Below are positions 25,136 through 33,172 of a stretch of DNA of 64,000 bases, piece after piece (within the stretch, counting starts at the first letter, position 1; each line of letters opens with the position of its first letter). The position numbers were made by a program, and so were the translations under genes. Under the pieces are notes generated by a model. It did not search any database and was not told where the DNA came from. It saw only the letters and a program-made list of their open reading frames with translations. The DNA is from Actinomadura macrotermitis (GTDB lineage Bacteria > Actinomycetota > Actinomycetes > Streptosporangiales > Streptosporangiaceae). The stretch lies in contig NZ_WEGH01000003.1 of NCBI RefSeq assembly GCF_009604375.1, positions 248,001 to 312,000 on the forward strand. Reading direction: 5' to 3'.

Positions 25136-25699
25136 GTGGCCCACATCGACCTCGGCAACCCGCTTCCCGGCCTGCCCGCGCTGCTGCGGTTCCGGCCGGA
25201 GACGGCCCGCCCGCTGAGCGACCTCGCCGAGGTCCTGCTGCGCGGTCCGGGGCCGCTGGCGCGGGGCGAGCGCGAGCTGATCGCCTCCTACGTGTCGGTC
25301 CTGAACGGCTGCGGCTTCTGCGCGGGCACGCACGGCGCCTGCGCCGCCGTCCAGCTGGACGAGGGCATGCCGCTGGTCGAGCGGGTGCACGCCGATCCCG
25401 CCGCGGCGCCCGTCCCCGCCCGGCTGCGGGCCCTGCTGCGCATCGCGGCGGCCGTCCAGCGCGGCGGCGGGCAGGTCGGCGCCGCCGACGTGGCGGCCGC
25501 GCGCGAGGCCGGCGCGGACGACGTGGAGATCCACGACACGGTCCTCATCGCCGCCGCGTTCTGCATGTACAACCGCTATGTCGACGGCCTCGGCACCCCG
25601 GCCCCCGCGGACCCGCGCGCCTACCTGCCGATGGCCGAGCGCCTCGTCCGCGAGGGCTACGCCGTTCCTGACGCGGTGCCGCCGGGGGCGCGCGCATAG
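25136..25699 (+). CDS. Carboxymuconolactone decarboxylase/AhpD-like protein
   Basis: The 187-residue protein has the AhpD-type active site in VLNGCGFCAGTH, with Cys59 and Cys62 as the CxxC pair and His66 following. In AhpD-like proteins this pair mediates peroxide- or thiol-linked redox chemistry. Start is GTG at 25136 with GGAGG seven bases upstream. It may form a unit with the DUF574 methyltransferase just before and the serine hydrolase ten bases after. The physiological partner is unknown. Confidence 0.87.
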   Translation: MAHIDLGNPLPGLPALLRFRPETARPLSDLAEVLLRGPGPLARGERELIASYVSVLNGCGFCAGTHGACAAVQLDEGMPLVERVHADPAAAPVPARLRALLRIAAAVQRGGGQVGAADVAAAREAGADDVEIHDTVLIAAAFCMYNRYVDGLGTPAPADPRAYLPMAERLVREGYAVPDAVPPGARA

Positions 25700-25708
25700 G
25701 GTCGGGGC

Positions 25709-26356
25709 ATGGAACGCTCGGTGGCGGTGCTCGACCGGCGGAGCGGGCACCGCTCGGTGTCGGGCGGGGAGCTGCGCTTCGCGGCGGCGAGCGTGGTGAA
25801 GGTGAACGTGCTGGTCGCGCTGCTGCTGCGCGAGGAGAGGCTCACCACCGAGGACACCGCGGCGGCCGCCGCGATGATCCAGGCCAGCGACAACGACGCC
25901 GCGTCCGCGCTGTGGCAGCGGATCGGCGGCGCCGCCGGCCTGGCCGAGGTGAACCGCGGCCTCGGCCTGCGCGACACCGTCCCCGACCCGGCCTGGGGCA
26001 GGACGATGACCACGGCCGCCGACCAGATCCGGCTGCTGGAAGTACTGGTCGACGCCGAAAGCCCGCTCGGCCAGGCCGAACAGCGGTACGCGCTCGAGCT
26101 GATGGAGGGCGTGCGGGAGGACCAGCGCTGGGGCGTCGGCGCGCTGGCCGGGGACGGCGAGACGGCCGCGGTCAAGAACGGCTGGACGCCCCGCGACGCG
26201 GACGGCGGAAAATGGACGGTCAACAGCATCGGGCGGATCAGCGGCCCGCGCCGGGACCTGCTGGTGGCGGTGCTCACCAGCGGGCACCCGACGCTGGCCG
26301 ACGGAATCCGCGTCGTGGCGCGTCAGAGCGCGTTTCTCAGCTCCGGCGCGCGGTGA
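25709..26356 (+). CDS. Serine hydrolase of the class A beta-lactamase fold, no signal peptide
   Basis: The 215-residue protein has a class A penicillin-binding triad: SVVK at 28-31, SDN at 60-62 and KNG at 156-158 in place of the usual KTG. It is short for a class A beta-lactamase (about 260-290) and has no signal peptide, so it is probably not a working resistance enzyme. Similar actinobacterial proteins are annotated only as serine hydrolases. Start is ATG at 25709 after GGGG. It may follow the AhpD-like gene in one transcript. Confidence 0.83.
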   Translation: MERSVAVLDRRSGHRSVSGGELRFAAASVVKVNVLVALLLREERLTTEDTAAAAAMIQASDNDAASALWQRIGGAAGLAEVNRGLGLRDTVPDPAWGRTMTTAADQIRLLEVLVDAESPLGQAEQRYALELMEGVREDQRWGVGALAGDGETAAVKNGWTPRDADGGKWTVNSIGRISGPRRDLLVAVLTSGHPTLADGIRVVARQSAFLSSGAR

Positions 26357-26372
26357 GCGGGACCCTGGGACG

Positions 26373-26582
26373 TCAGGCGGCCAGGGCGTGCGGGTGGTGG
26401 GCCGGCTGGGGGGCGGCGGACAGGATCTCGACCAGGGACAGGCCGCCCGGCACGAGCGGCGGCGCTTCGGCGTAGGCGTTGAGGGCCGGGTTGGACATGG
26501 CGGAGAGCCGCGGCTCGACCAGGGTCCGCTCGGCGGGCCCGTGCAGCTGCGGGTGGGTGAGATGGAACGTCGCTTCGCTCAC
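26373..26582 (-). CDS. Orphan 69-residue peptide, function unknown
   Basis: The frame from GTG 26582 encodes a Cys-free peptide rich in Pro, Ala, Leu and His. It starts MSEATFHLTHPQL and ends HHPHALAA. Third codon positions are almost all G or C, as in true genes of this genome, and GAGGGG lies upstream. Two perfect inverted repeats lie in its 5' region. I recognise no family. Precursor peptides of ribosomal natural products can look like this, but no modifying enzyme is adjacent. Confidence 0.5.
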   Translation of the reverse strand: MSEATFHLTHPQLHGPAERTLVEPRLSAMSNPALNAYAEAPPLVPGGLSLVEILSAAPQPAHHPHALAA

Positions 26583-26600
26583 TGTTGCCCCTCTTCTCGC

Positions 26601-26629
26601 TCCGGTGGATCGATCCCCGTTCCACCGGA
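26601..26629 (-). promoter_or_regulatory. 9-bp perfect inverted repeat upstream of the orphan peptide
   Basis: TCCGGTGGA (26601-26609) and TCCACCGGA (26621-26629) flank an 11-base loop, 19 bases before the peptide start. In RNA it would form a stable leader hairpin; in DNA it could be an operator. The rest of the 26583-26867 spacer holds one more palindrome and no gene that I can support. Confidence 0.5.
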
Positions 26630-26684
26630 CGGCGCATACCCGGAGGTACGCATCGAACAAGCTCCCCGGTTCGACGCGTATTCC

Positions 26685-26703
26685 GTGACGTCTCCCACGT
26701 CAC
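26685..26703. promoter_or_regulatory. GTGACGT/ACGTCAC palindrome
   Basis: Perfect 7-bp arms around CTCCC, about 105 bp before the orphan peptide start. It is a typical dyad for a dimeric repressor. The regulator is unknown. Confidence 0.45.
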
Positions 26704-26867
26704 GAGGTGAATCTACGGTCCGCCTCTGACATTTCCGGGAGGTGCCGGAGGCGATGCACGATTGCGGTACGGCATACCCGTGACGGGTGAGACCCAACCC
26801 TTCACCCAGGGTCGTCGTCGCTGATCAGCTTGCCGGAAAGGGCCCGGCGGACGCGACGGGTTTTCCG

Positions 26868-28820
26868 TCAGTCGGGCCGGGGCGCCGGGTCGGCGGTGAC
26901 CGAGCGGAGCAGCGGGCGGCTGAGCGCGCTCGCGCCGAGGACGCCGCCGAACCCGAGGGCCACGCAGACCAGCAGGGTCACCAGGCCCGGCAGGCCGGGC
27001 CGGATGCCGAACGGGCTCGCGAAGACCAGCCCCGTCAGCAGCGACCCGCCGCCCATCACCACCAGCGGGAGCAGCGTCTCCTGCCGGCGCGCCCGGTCCA
27101 GCACCGGCAGCGGGGTGCCGGCGAGGCGCAGCATCGCGTAGGCGCGGCGGCGGTCCAGCACCGCCGACGCCCCGGTGATGCCCGCGCTGGTGATGGCGAT
27201 CAGGAACGACGCCGCCAGCACGGTGAGCGCGCCCGTGCGCAGGTCGGCCACGAAGAAGACCTGCGTCGTGTCGTCGGCCGGGCGGACGGCGGGCTGCCCG
27301 GGGACGACGTCGTGCAGCGCGGTGCGGGCCCGGTCGACCGCGGCCTCGCCGCCCGGCACGGTGACCGTGACGGTGTCGAGGGTCGCGTAGCGCTTCACCT
27401 GGACCGGCGCGTGCAGCAGCTCTCCGGCCCGCGCGGCGACCGCGGCGGCCTGCGCGTGCGGGACGGTCAGCTCCAGCCGGTCGGCCGCGCGGTCGCCGGA
27501 CATCCCCGAAGAGGGGTTCAGCAGCGCCAGGAAGCCGGCGACGAAGCCGGTCAGCGCGATCCCGGCGACGGTGCGCCAGGCCGAGCGCGGGTCGTCCAGC
27601 AGCCGCCGCCCGGCCAGCAGGCGGGCGGGGGTGCGGGCGGTCGCCGCCGTGATCCGGCCGACCAGCGCCACCGCCCACGGGCCGGCCAGGTTGATCGCCA
27701 GGAAGGCGAGTGCCACCAGCACCAGCAGGATGACCGCGCCCGCCTTGCCGAGCCCGGTCAGGCTGCCGCCGGCCAGGGCGAACACCACCAGCACGGCGCC
27801 GAGCGCGACGAGCCGCACCGCCCTCATCGCGGGCGGCGTCTCGCGCCGCGCGACGCCGAGCGGGCTGACGACCACGCGGCGCAGCCCGGCCACCGCGCTC
27901 ACGCCGACCAGCAGCGGCACCCCGGCGAGCACGCCGAGCAGCCAGGTGAGCGGCGGCCACAGGTCGGCGGCGTACCAGCCGCCGCCCGCGATGGTCACGT
28001 GCGTGAGCGCCGGGACCGCCGGCGCGTACAGGGCGACGCCGGCGAGCGCGCCCGCAGCGGCGGTGAGCACCGCCTCGGCGACGGTGATCGCCACGACCTG
28101 CCCGGGCGTCGCGCCGACCAGCCGCAGCGCGGCGAGGCGCTCGTCGCGGCGGGCCACGGTGAGCCGCGCGGCCGCGCCGCCGAACACCAGCAGCGGGACG
28201 ACCATGAGCACCGCGGCGATGGCCGCGAGGACCTGGTAGATCTGCTGGACGGTGGAGACCGCGCCGGTGGCGTACCGGTCGATGCGGGCGGGCGGGGCGG
28301 TGACGTCGTCGGCCCGCTCCGGGCGCGGCGCCGTCATGGCCGGGTCGCCGGGGGCACGGCCGACGACGGCGACCAGCTCTCCGGGATGCACGAGGGCGTC
28401 CTCGCGAAGCGTCCCGGCGCGGGCGGGGAACCGGCCGGCCAGCTCGGCGGCGGGCAGCCGCACCATCAGCGCGGCGAGGCCCGGGGACGTCCACGTCTCC
28501 CCCGGTCTCGGGAACCGGGACATCCCGGGCGGCACCGGTGCGTCATCGGACAGCGCGGCCAGATCCACGACCGTGATCGGCCGGCCCCGTACGTAGTCGG
28601 TGGACAGCGCCTGCACGGCCGTCGCCCGCCCCTTGGCGGCGGCGGGATGCCGCCAGGCGTCGGCGGTCGCGCGCTCGCCGAAGGCGTGGACGGCGCCGAG
28701 CGAGAACAGCAGCAGGCCGGTGGAGACGGCGACGGCGGCGAGGGTGAGCACGGTCCCGAGCAGCCCGCGCCGGCCGCCCCCGCGCAGCAGCCGCCAGGCG
28801 ATCTCAAGATCGGTGCGCAT
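26868..28820 (-). CDS. FtsX-like ABC transporter permease
   Basis: The 650-residue protein has an N-terminal transmembrane helix (LLGTVLTLAAVAVSTGLLLF), a soluble stretch, and repeated groups of hydrophobic helices around 205-400 and 560-640. This is the FtsX/MacB-type permease layout with two related halves. RRDERLAALRLVGATPGQVVAI is a typical FtsX cytoplasmic segment. Its ATG shares one base with the ATPase stop (TGATG), so it is coupled to that gene. The substrate is unknown; such exporters next to a two-component system often handle peptides, lipids or antibiotics. Confidence 0.9.
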   Translation of the reverse strand: MRTDLEIAWRLLRGGGRRGLLGTVLTLAAVAVSTGLLLFSLGAVHAFGERATADAWRHPAAAKGRATAVQALSTDYVRGRPITVVDLAALSDDAPVPPGMSRFPRPGETWTSPGLAALMVRLPAAELAGRFPARAGTLREDALVHPGELVAVVGRAPGDPAMTAPRPERADDVTAPPARIDRYATGAVSTVQQIYQVLAAIAAVLMVVPLLVFGGAAARLTVARRDERLAALRLVGATPGQVVAITVAEAVLTAAAGALAGVALYAPAVPALTHVTIAGGGWYAADLWPPLTWLLGVLAGVPLLVGVSAVAGLRRVVVSPLGVARRETPPAMRAVRLVALGAVLVVFALAGGSLTGLGKAGAVILLVLVALAFLAINLAGPWAVALVGRITAATARTPARLLAGRRLLDDPRSAWRTVAGIALTGFVAGFLALLNPSSGMSGDRAADRLELTVPHAQAAAVAARAGELLHAPVQVKRYATLDTVTVTVPGGEAAVDRARTALHDVVPGQPAVRPADDTTQVFFVADLRTGALTVLAASFLIAITSAGITGASAVLDRRRAYAMLRLAGTPLPVLDRARRQETLLPLVVMGGGSLLTGLVFASPFGIRPGLPGLVTLLVCVALGFGGVLGASALSRPLLRSVTADPAPRPD

Positions 28821-29560
28821 CAGACGCCCCCCGCCCGCTGTGCGTCATAGGTGTGCTGCGCGGCAGAGGCGGTGAGACGACCGTCCCGGACCTCGACGGT
28901 GCGGGTGCACCAGCGGGCCACGTTCGGGTCGTGGGTGACGACGACGAGGGCGGCGTCGTTGTGGCGGGTGGCCTCCACCAGCAGGTTCATGGTGTCCTGG
29001 CCGGTGGCCTGGTCCAGGGCGCCGGTCGGCTCGTCGGCGAAGACGACGGCGGGGCCGGTGACCAGGGCGCGGGCGATCGCGACCCGCTGGGCCTGGCCGC
29101 CCGACAGCTCGCCGGGGCGGCGGCCCTCCAGGCCGGCCAGGCCGAGCGGCCCGAACCAGGCGCGGGCGGCCCGGACGGCGTCGCGGCGGGAGGTGCCGCC
29201 GAGCATCAGCGGCAGCGCCACGTTCTCCTCGGCGGGCAGCTCCGGCAGCAGCTGCCCGAACTGGAAGACGAACCCGAACCGGCTGCGCCGCAGCGCGCTG
29301 CGGCGGCGTTCGCCGAGGTCGTCGATGCGCTGCCCGAGCAGGTGCACGGTGCCCTGGTCCGGCGTCATGATCCCGGCGAGGCAGTGCAGCAGGGTCGACT
29401 TGCCCGAGCCGGACGGGCCCATGATCGCCACGGCCTCGCCGCGGCCGACCGCCAGGTCCACGCCGTCCAGCGCGACGGCGGGGCCGAACCGCTTGCGCAG
29501 CCCGGCGCCCGCCAGCACGGCGCCCGCCAGCACGGCGCCCGCCGGCACGGTCTCGCTCAT
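28820..29560 (-). CDS. ABC transporter ATP-binding protein (LolD/MacB type)
   Basis: The 246 residues include Walker A GPSGSGKST at 48-56, the Q-loop in FVFQFGQLLPELPAEENV, signature LSGGQAQRVAIARAL, and Walker B VVFADEPTGALDQ with the GALDQAT D-loop. This is the ATPase partner of FtsX-type permeases. A duplicated 15-bp element gives the odd AVLAGAVLAG repeat near its N-terminus. The ATG overlaps the stop of the small membrane protein (ATGA), and the permease overlaps its own stop. Confidence 0.93.
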   Translation of the reverse strand: MSETVPAGAVLAGAVLAGAGLRKRFGPAVALDGVDLAVGRGEAVAIMGPSGSGKSTLLHCLAGIMTPDQGTVHLLGQRIDDLGERRRSALRRSRFGFVFQFGQLLPELPAEENVALPLMLGGTSRRDAVRAARAWFGPLGLAGLEGRRPGELSGGQAQRVAIARALVTGPAVVFADEPTGALDQATGQDTMNLLVEATRHNDAALVVVTHDPNVARWCTRTVEVRDGRLTASAAQHTYDAQRAGGV

Positions 29561-29694
29561 CGGCCGCCCCTGCTCTCCTCGTGGCGGCGCAGCGACTCGG
29601 TCATCTCGGTGAGGGGCATGATCAGGCCGCCGTACACCACGAAGGCGGCGAACAGGACGGCCACCGGCACGTAGATCAGGTACATCGGGTTCAT
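29557..29694 (-). CDS. Small single-pass membrane protein, first gene of the ABC exporter operon
   Basis: ATG 29694 encodes 45 residues with one hydrophobic helix (LIYVPVAVLFAAFVVYGGLI) and a charged C-terminus (SLRRHEESRGGR). Its TGA overlaps the ABC ATPase ATG, which supports it as a real coupled gene. It could be an accessory or regulatory peptide of the exporter. No family is recognised. Confidence 0.6.
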   Translation of the reverse strand: MNPMYLIYVPVAVLFAAFVVYGGLIMPLTEMTESLRRHEESRGGR

Positions 29695-29758
29695 GGCTCC
29701 AGGCTGGCAAAACGCCCGGTCCGGCCACATCGGGCGCAGGTGCGGTTCCGGCCGGCGG

Positions 29759-29782
29759 CCCATCGGCCGAATGGCCGATGGG
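29759..29782. promoter_or_regulatory. Perfect 10-bp inverted repeat between exporter operon and two-component system
   Basis: CCCATCGGCC and GGCCGATGGG are separated by four bases. The site lies 65 bp before the exporter leader gene and 33 bp before the histidine kinase, so one bound regulator could control both. The LuxR-type response regulator encoded next door is the natural candidate. Confidence 0.6.
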
Positions 29783-29814
29783 GGATCGGCCCGGAGGTCA
29801 TAACCTCGGTGGTC

Positions 29815-30999
29815 ATGAACGATTCGGGGGGCCGGCTGGACCGCATCCACTCGGTGGGCGGCTGCCTGGTCCGCGCGGCGGCCTGGGGATGTGCCGCGCT
29901 CTACCTGCTGCTCTGCCTGGTGTCCCGCCGCAACGGCGGCTGGGACGCCGGGCTGTACGCGGCGGCGGTCGCGGCCGCGGTCGGCGCGCTGGTCTGGCGG
30001 CGGATGGAGTACTGGGCGGCGGCGACCGCCGGCCTGTCCATCGCGCTGACCACGGCCATCGCGGTGGCGGACCCGCACATCGTCAGCCCGAGCGTGCTGC
30101 TGGAGGGCACCGGCCTGCTGGTGCTGGTCGCCCGGGTGGTGTGGAAGGTCCCCCGCGAGTGGCTGGTCGCGATGACCGCGCTGGTCGGCGGCGCGGTCGT
30201 GGCGCTGCCGCTGCGGGCCTCGCTGATCACGGCGATGCTGTTCTCGGCGCCGCTGGCGGTGCTGGTGGCGATCGCGATCGGCGCCGGGCTGTACCTGCGG
30301 GCGCTGGACGCCCGGCGGGCCCGCGCGCTCGGCGACGCGCGCCGCGACGAGCGGCTGGAGCTCGCCCGCGACCTGCACGACTTCGTCGCCCACCACGTGA
30401 CCGGGATCGTGGTGCAGGCGCAGGCGGCGCGGTTCGCCGCGCAGTCGGGCGCGGCGCAGAGCCCCGAGCGGCTGGACACCATGTTCGCCGGGATCGAGAA
30501 GGCCGGCACCGAGGCGCTCACCTCGATGCGGCGGATGGTCGGGCTGCTGCGCGAGGCGCAGGACATGCCGGCCGCGGCCGGCGCGACCCGCCCGGTCGGC
30601 GACCTGTCGCAGGTGCGGGAGCTGGTCGAGGGGTTCGGCGACCCGCCCGCCACGCTCGTGCTGGACCCCGGCCTCGGCGAGCTGCCGCCCGAGGTGACCA
30701 CGTCGGTGCACCGGGTGGTGCAGGAGGCGCTGACCAACGTCCGCAAGCACGCCGCGGACGCCACCGCGGTGCACGTGACGGTCGCCCCGGCGCCCGGCGG
30801 GGCGGTCGAGGTGGCCGTCCGCGACGACGGCCAGGGCCGCGGGCGGCGGCTGCCGTCCGGCGGGTTCGGCCTCGCCGGGCTCGCCGAGCGGGTGGAGGCG
30901 GCGGGCGGCCGGCTGCGCGCGGGGCCGCGCCCCGAGGGCGGCTGGGAGGTGGTGGCGGTGTTCGGCGGTGCCGCGCGGCTGGGAGAATCGTCGCCGTGA
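29815..30999 (+). CDS. NarL-type sensor histidine kinase
   Basis: The 394-residue protein has about four to five N-terminal membrane helices (residues ~20-160), then a HisKA_3 dimerisation domain with phospho-acceptor His188 in ELARDLHDFVAHHVTG, and a C-terminal HATPase domain with VVQEALTNVRKHA and GFGLAGLAERV. There is no large extracellular sensor, as in intramembrane-sensing kinases that guard ABC exporters. It diverges from such an exporter operon. The stop overlaps the response regulator start (GTGA). Confidence 0.9.
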   Translation: MNDSGGRLDRIHSVGGCLVRAAAWGCAALYLLLCLVSRRNGGWDAGLYAAAVAAAVGALVWRRMEYWAAATAGLSIALTTAIAVADPHIVSPSVLLEGTGLLVLVARVVWKVPREWLVAMTALVGGAVVALPLRASLITAMLFSAPLAVLVAIAIGAGLYLRALDARRARALGDARRDERLELARDLHDFVAHHVTGIVVQAQAARFAAQSGAAQSPERLDTMFAGIEKAGTEALTSMRRMVGLLREAQDMPAAAGATRPVGDLSQVRELVEGFGDPPATLVLDPGLGELPPEVTTSVHRVVQEALTNVRKHAADATAVHVTVAPAPGGAVEVAVRDDGQGRGRRLPSGGFGLAGLAERVEAAGGRLRAGPRPEGGWEVVAVFGGAARLGESSP

Positions 31000-31643
31000 C
31001 CATCCGTGTGCTGATCGCCGACGACCAGGAGATGGTCCGGACCGGATTCCGGATGATCATCGATTCGCAGCCCGGCATGCAGGTGGTCGGGGAGGCCGCC
31101 GACGGCGCGGACGCCGTCGCGCGGGCCCGCGCGCTGCGCCCCGACGTGTGCCTGTTCGACATCCGGATGCCGCGCATGGACGGCCTGGAGGCGACCCGGC
31201 TGCTGGCCGGCCCGGGCGTCGCCGACCCGCTGCGGGTGGTGATCGTGACGACGTTCGACATGGACGAGTACGTCTACGGCGCGCTGCGCGGCGGCGCCGT
31301 CGGTTTCCTGCTGAAGGACAGCGGCCCGGCGCTGCTGGTGGAGGCGGTCCGCGCCGCCGCCAACGGCGAGGCGCTGGTGTCACCGTCGATCACGGTCCGG
31401 CTGCTGGCCGGCCTGGCCCGGCCGCCCGCCGCGCCGGCGCCGCCGCGCGAACCGCTCACCGGGCGGGAGCTGGAGGTGGTCCGGCTCGTCGCGCGCGGCC
31501 GCACCAACGAGGAGATCGCGGGCGAGCTGTTCGTGTCGCTGTCCACCGTCAAGACGCACCTGGGCAGCGTGCACCGCAAGCTCGCCGCCCGGAACCGGGT
31601 GGAGGTCGCGGCGTGGGCCTGGGAGTCGGGCCTGGTCCGCTGA
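30996..31643 (+). CDS. LuxR-type two-component response regulator
   Basis: The 215-residue regulator has a receiver domain (acidic Asp9/Asp10, phospho-acceptor Asp55 in CLFDIRMPRMDG, Lys in LLKDSG) and a C-terminal LuxR helix-turn-helix with LTGRELEVVRLVARGRTNEEIA and STVKTHLGSVHRKL. It starts at a GTG overlapping the kinase stop. The pair very probably controls the divergent ABC exporter operon through the palindrome at 29759-29782. Confidence 0.94.
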   Translation: MTIRVLIADDQEMVRTGFRMIIDSQPGMQVVGEAADGADAVARARALRPDVCLFDIRMPRMDGLEATRLLAGPGVADPLRVVIVTTFDMDEYVYGALRGGAVGFLLKDSGPALLVEAVRAAANGEALVSPSITVRLLAGLARPPAAPAPPREPLTGRELEVVRLVARGRTNEEIAGELFVSLSTVKTHLGSVHRKLAARNRVEVAAWAWESGLVR

Positions 31644-31981
31644 ACGGCGTCCCCGCGGCGGTACTGGCGGTCTGGCTGCTGTCCGCGGCCGGCTGGGGCG
31701 CGGTCCTGGCCGGGCTGCGCCGGGGACTGCGCGGCCGGGGCCGCGCGCCCGCGCTGTTCCTGCACGCCATCACCCCGCCGACGCAGATCCTGGCGTTCGC
31801 GACCGTCGGGTTCGGCTCACTGCACGCCGCGATCGCGCTCGGCGCCGAATGGTGGGCGCTGCTTCTGGTCACGGGCCTGCGCCCCGAGCGGCTGGTGCAG
31901 GACGGCGGCCTGCGCCGGTGCGCCGCCTGGCTCGTCCTCGCCGCCACCGGGGCGGCGCTGGCGTCCCATGCCGTCGGGTGA
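31613..31981 (+). CDS. Small membrane protein overlapping the response regulator
   Basis: The frame from GTG 31613 encodes 122 residues with about three hydrophobic segments (PAAVLAVWLLSAAGWGAVLA, ILAFATVGFGSLHAAIAL, CAAWLVLAATGAALASHAV). GGAGG lies seven bases before the GTG, inside the response regulator's 3' end, giving a 31-base overlap. Codon bias fits. No family is recognised. It could be a third component of the signalling locus or an unrelated small protein. Confidence 0.6.
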   Translation: MGLGVGPGPLNGVPAAVLAVWLLSAAGWGAVLAGLRRGLRGRGRAPALFLHAITPPTQILAFATVGFGSLHAAIALGAEWWALLLVTGLRPERLVQDGGLRRCAAWLVLAATGAALASHAVG

Positions 31982-32087
31982 GTCTTTCGCACCGGTTTCC
32001 CGCGGACGCGAACCGCGAGTGCGCGCCGAAAGTCAAAGGTACGTAGGATCCCGGACATCGGGACGCCAAGGCCGAGGGAGGTGGACC

Positions 32088-32768
32088 ATGCCGTGCGCGC
32101 TGTGCGGGGACATCATCCCGACCGAGGTCGCGCGCTGCCCGGCCTGCGGGGCCTGGGCGCGGCGCCGCGACTTCCGGGCCGTCGGCGTGGCGGTGTTCAT
32201 GCTGCTCGGCTTCAACGCCTTCGTCGCGCTCGGCTCGGGGATCAGCCTGCTGCGGTCGGCGCAGCCGCTGCGCAGCACCACCCACGACACCTTCGACCGG
32301 TCCGCGGCCGTCCGCGCCCTCGCCCCCTACGGCGAGGTGTTCGCGATCTGCGGGGCGCTGGCGGGCCTCACCGGGCTGCTCTACCTGGCCTGGCTGTGGC
32401 GCGCCTGCGGGCAGGCGCCCGGCCCGCACCGCCACCACCGGGTGTGGGCGCTGCTCGGCTGGTTCGTCCCGGTGGTGAACCTGTGGCTGCCGCCGCGCCT
32501 GGTCTACGACGTGTGGGTGAACAGCGGCCGGTACCGGACGGCCGAGCGCCAGCTGGCGGGCGCGGTCGTCGCCGCCTGGTGGGGCTGCCTGCTGCTCGGC
32601 GGGCTGACGGCCCGGCTGTTCGCCGGCGCCGGCGTGGACTCCCTCGCCGAGGCCCGGTTCGACATGCACCTCGGCGTCGCCGCGGCGGCCCTGCTGGCGC
32701 TGGCCGCCGCGTTCTGCATGGTCACCGTCTTCCAGGTCACCCGGCTGCAGGTCACCCGGGGCGAGTAG
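32088..32768 (+). CDS. DUF4328 membrane protein with zinc-ribbon-like N-terminus
   Basis: The 226-residue protein begins with a likely zinc-binding knuckle (Cys3, Cys6, Cys17, Cys20). About five membrane helices follow. The segment HHRVWALLGWFVPVVNLWLPPRLVYDVWVNS is characteristic of DUF4328 proteins, which are actinobacterial membrane proteins of unknown role. ATG 32088 has GGGAGGTGG just upstream. It stands alone between the two-component locus and the convergent DUF6504 gene. Confidence 0.85.
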   Translation: MPCALCGDIIPTEVARCPACGAWARRRDFRAVGVAVFMLLGFNAFVALGSGISLLRSAQPLRSTTHDTFDRSAAVRALAPYGEVFAICGALAGLTGLLYLAWLWRACGQAPGPHRHHRVWALLGWFVPVVNLWLPPRLVYDVWVNSGRYRTAERQLAGAVVAAWWGCLLLGGLTARLFAGAGVDSLAEARFDMHLGVAAAALLALAAAFCMVTVFQVTRLQVTRGE

Positions 32769-32776
32769 GGCCCGGC

Positions 32777-33049
32777 TCAGTCCCACCGGCGCGACAGCGT
32801 CCAGGAGCCGCGCCTCTCGTCGTGGCGCAGCTCGTACACCCCGACCTCGCGGCCGGGCGTCGCCTCCACCCGCCAGAACTCCCGCGGCCCCTCCTCCGCC
32901 TCCGGCTGCTGCTCCCGCCACCAGTCGCGGGTGGTCACCCAGTGCTCCAGCACCCGGCGGACGGTGTAGGGCCGCCCCCGCCAGTCGAAGCGGACCGGCC
33001 GCCCGTCCCTCACCCAGACGTCCACCGGGTCCCCGAACACGCGTGTCAT
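32777..33049 (-). CDS. DUF6504 family protein, probable SOS-regulated
   Basis: The 90-residue protein matches DUF6504: VDVWVRDGRPVRFDWRGR followed by YTVRRVLEHWVTTRDWW and, at the end, GVYELRHD. In actinobacteria this small protein is commonly encoded with the ImuB/DnaE2 translesion mutasome. ATG 33049 has GGGGGAGG upstream, preferred over longer starts. A LexA-type box lies 61 bp upstream. No imuB or dnaE2 gene is present in the window, so here the gene stands apart from the usual cassette. Confidence 0.82.
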   Translation of the reverse strand: MTRVFGDPVDVWVRDGRPVRFDWRGRPYTVRRVLEHWVTTRDWWREQQPEAEEGPREFWRVEATPGREVGVYELRHDERRGSWTLSRRWD

Positions 33050-33109
33050 CCGCCTCCCCCGCCCTGTGCGCCTCGCGGCCGCCGCACGGGGGAAGGTCAT
33101 GCGGCCTAT

Positions 33110-33124
33110 TCGAACATACGTTCG
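33110..33124. promoter_or_regulatory. LexA (SOS) box
   Basis: TCGAACATACGTTCG matches the actinobacterial/Gram-positive SOS operator CGAAC-N4-GTTCG exactly. It lies 61 bp before the DUF6504 start on the minus strand. DNA damage induction through LexA is expected. Confidence 0.85.
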
Positions 33125-33172
33125 CCACAGAGTGTAGGGAAGGGCCCGCGCGCGCGGCAACCCGGCCCCGGG

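Noticed and set aside
25709..26356. Beta-lactamase resistance gene
   Set aside because: The triad is present, but KTG is KNG, the protein is short and it lacks a signal peptide, so I call it only a serine hydrolase.
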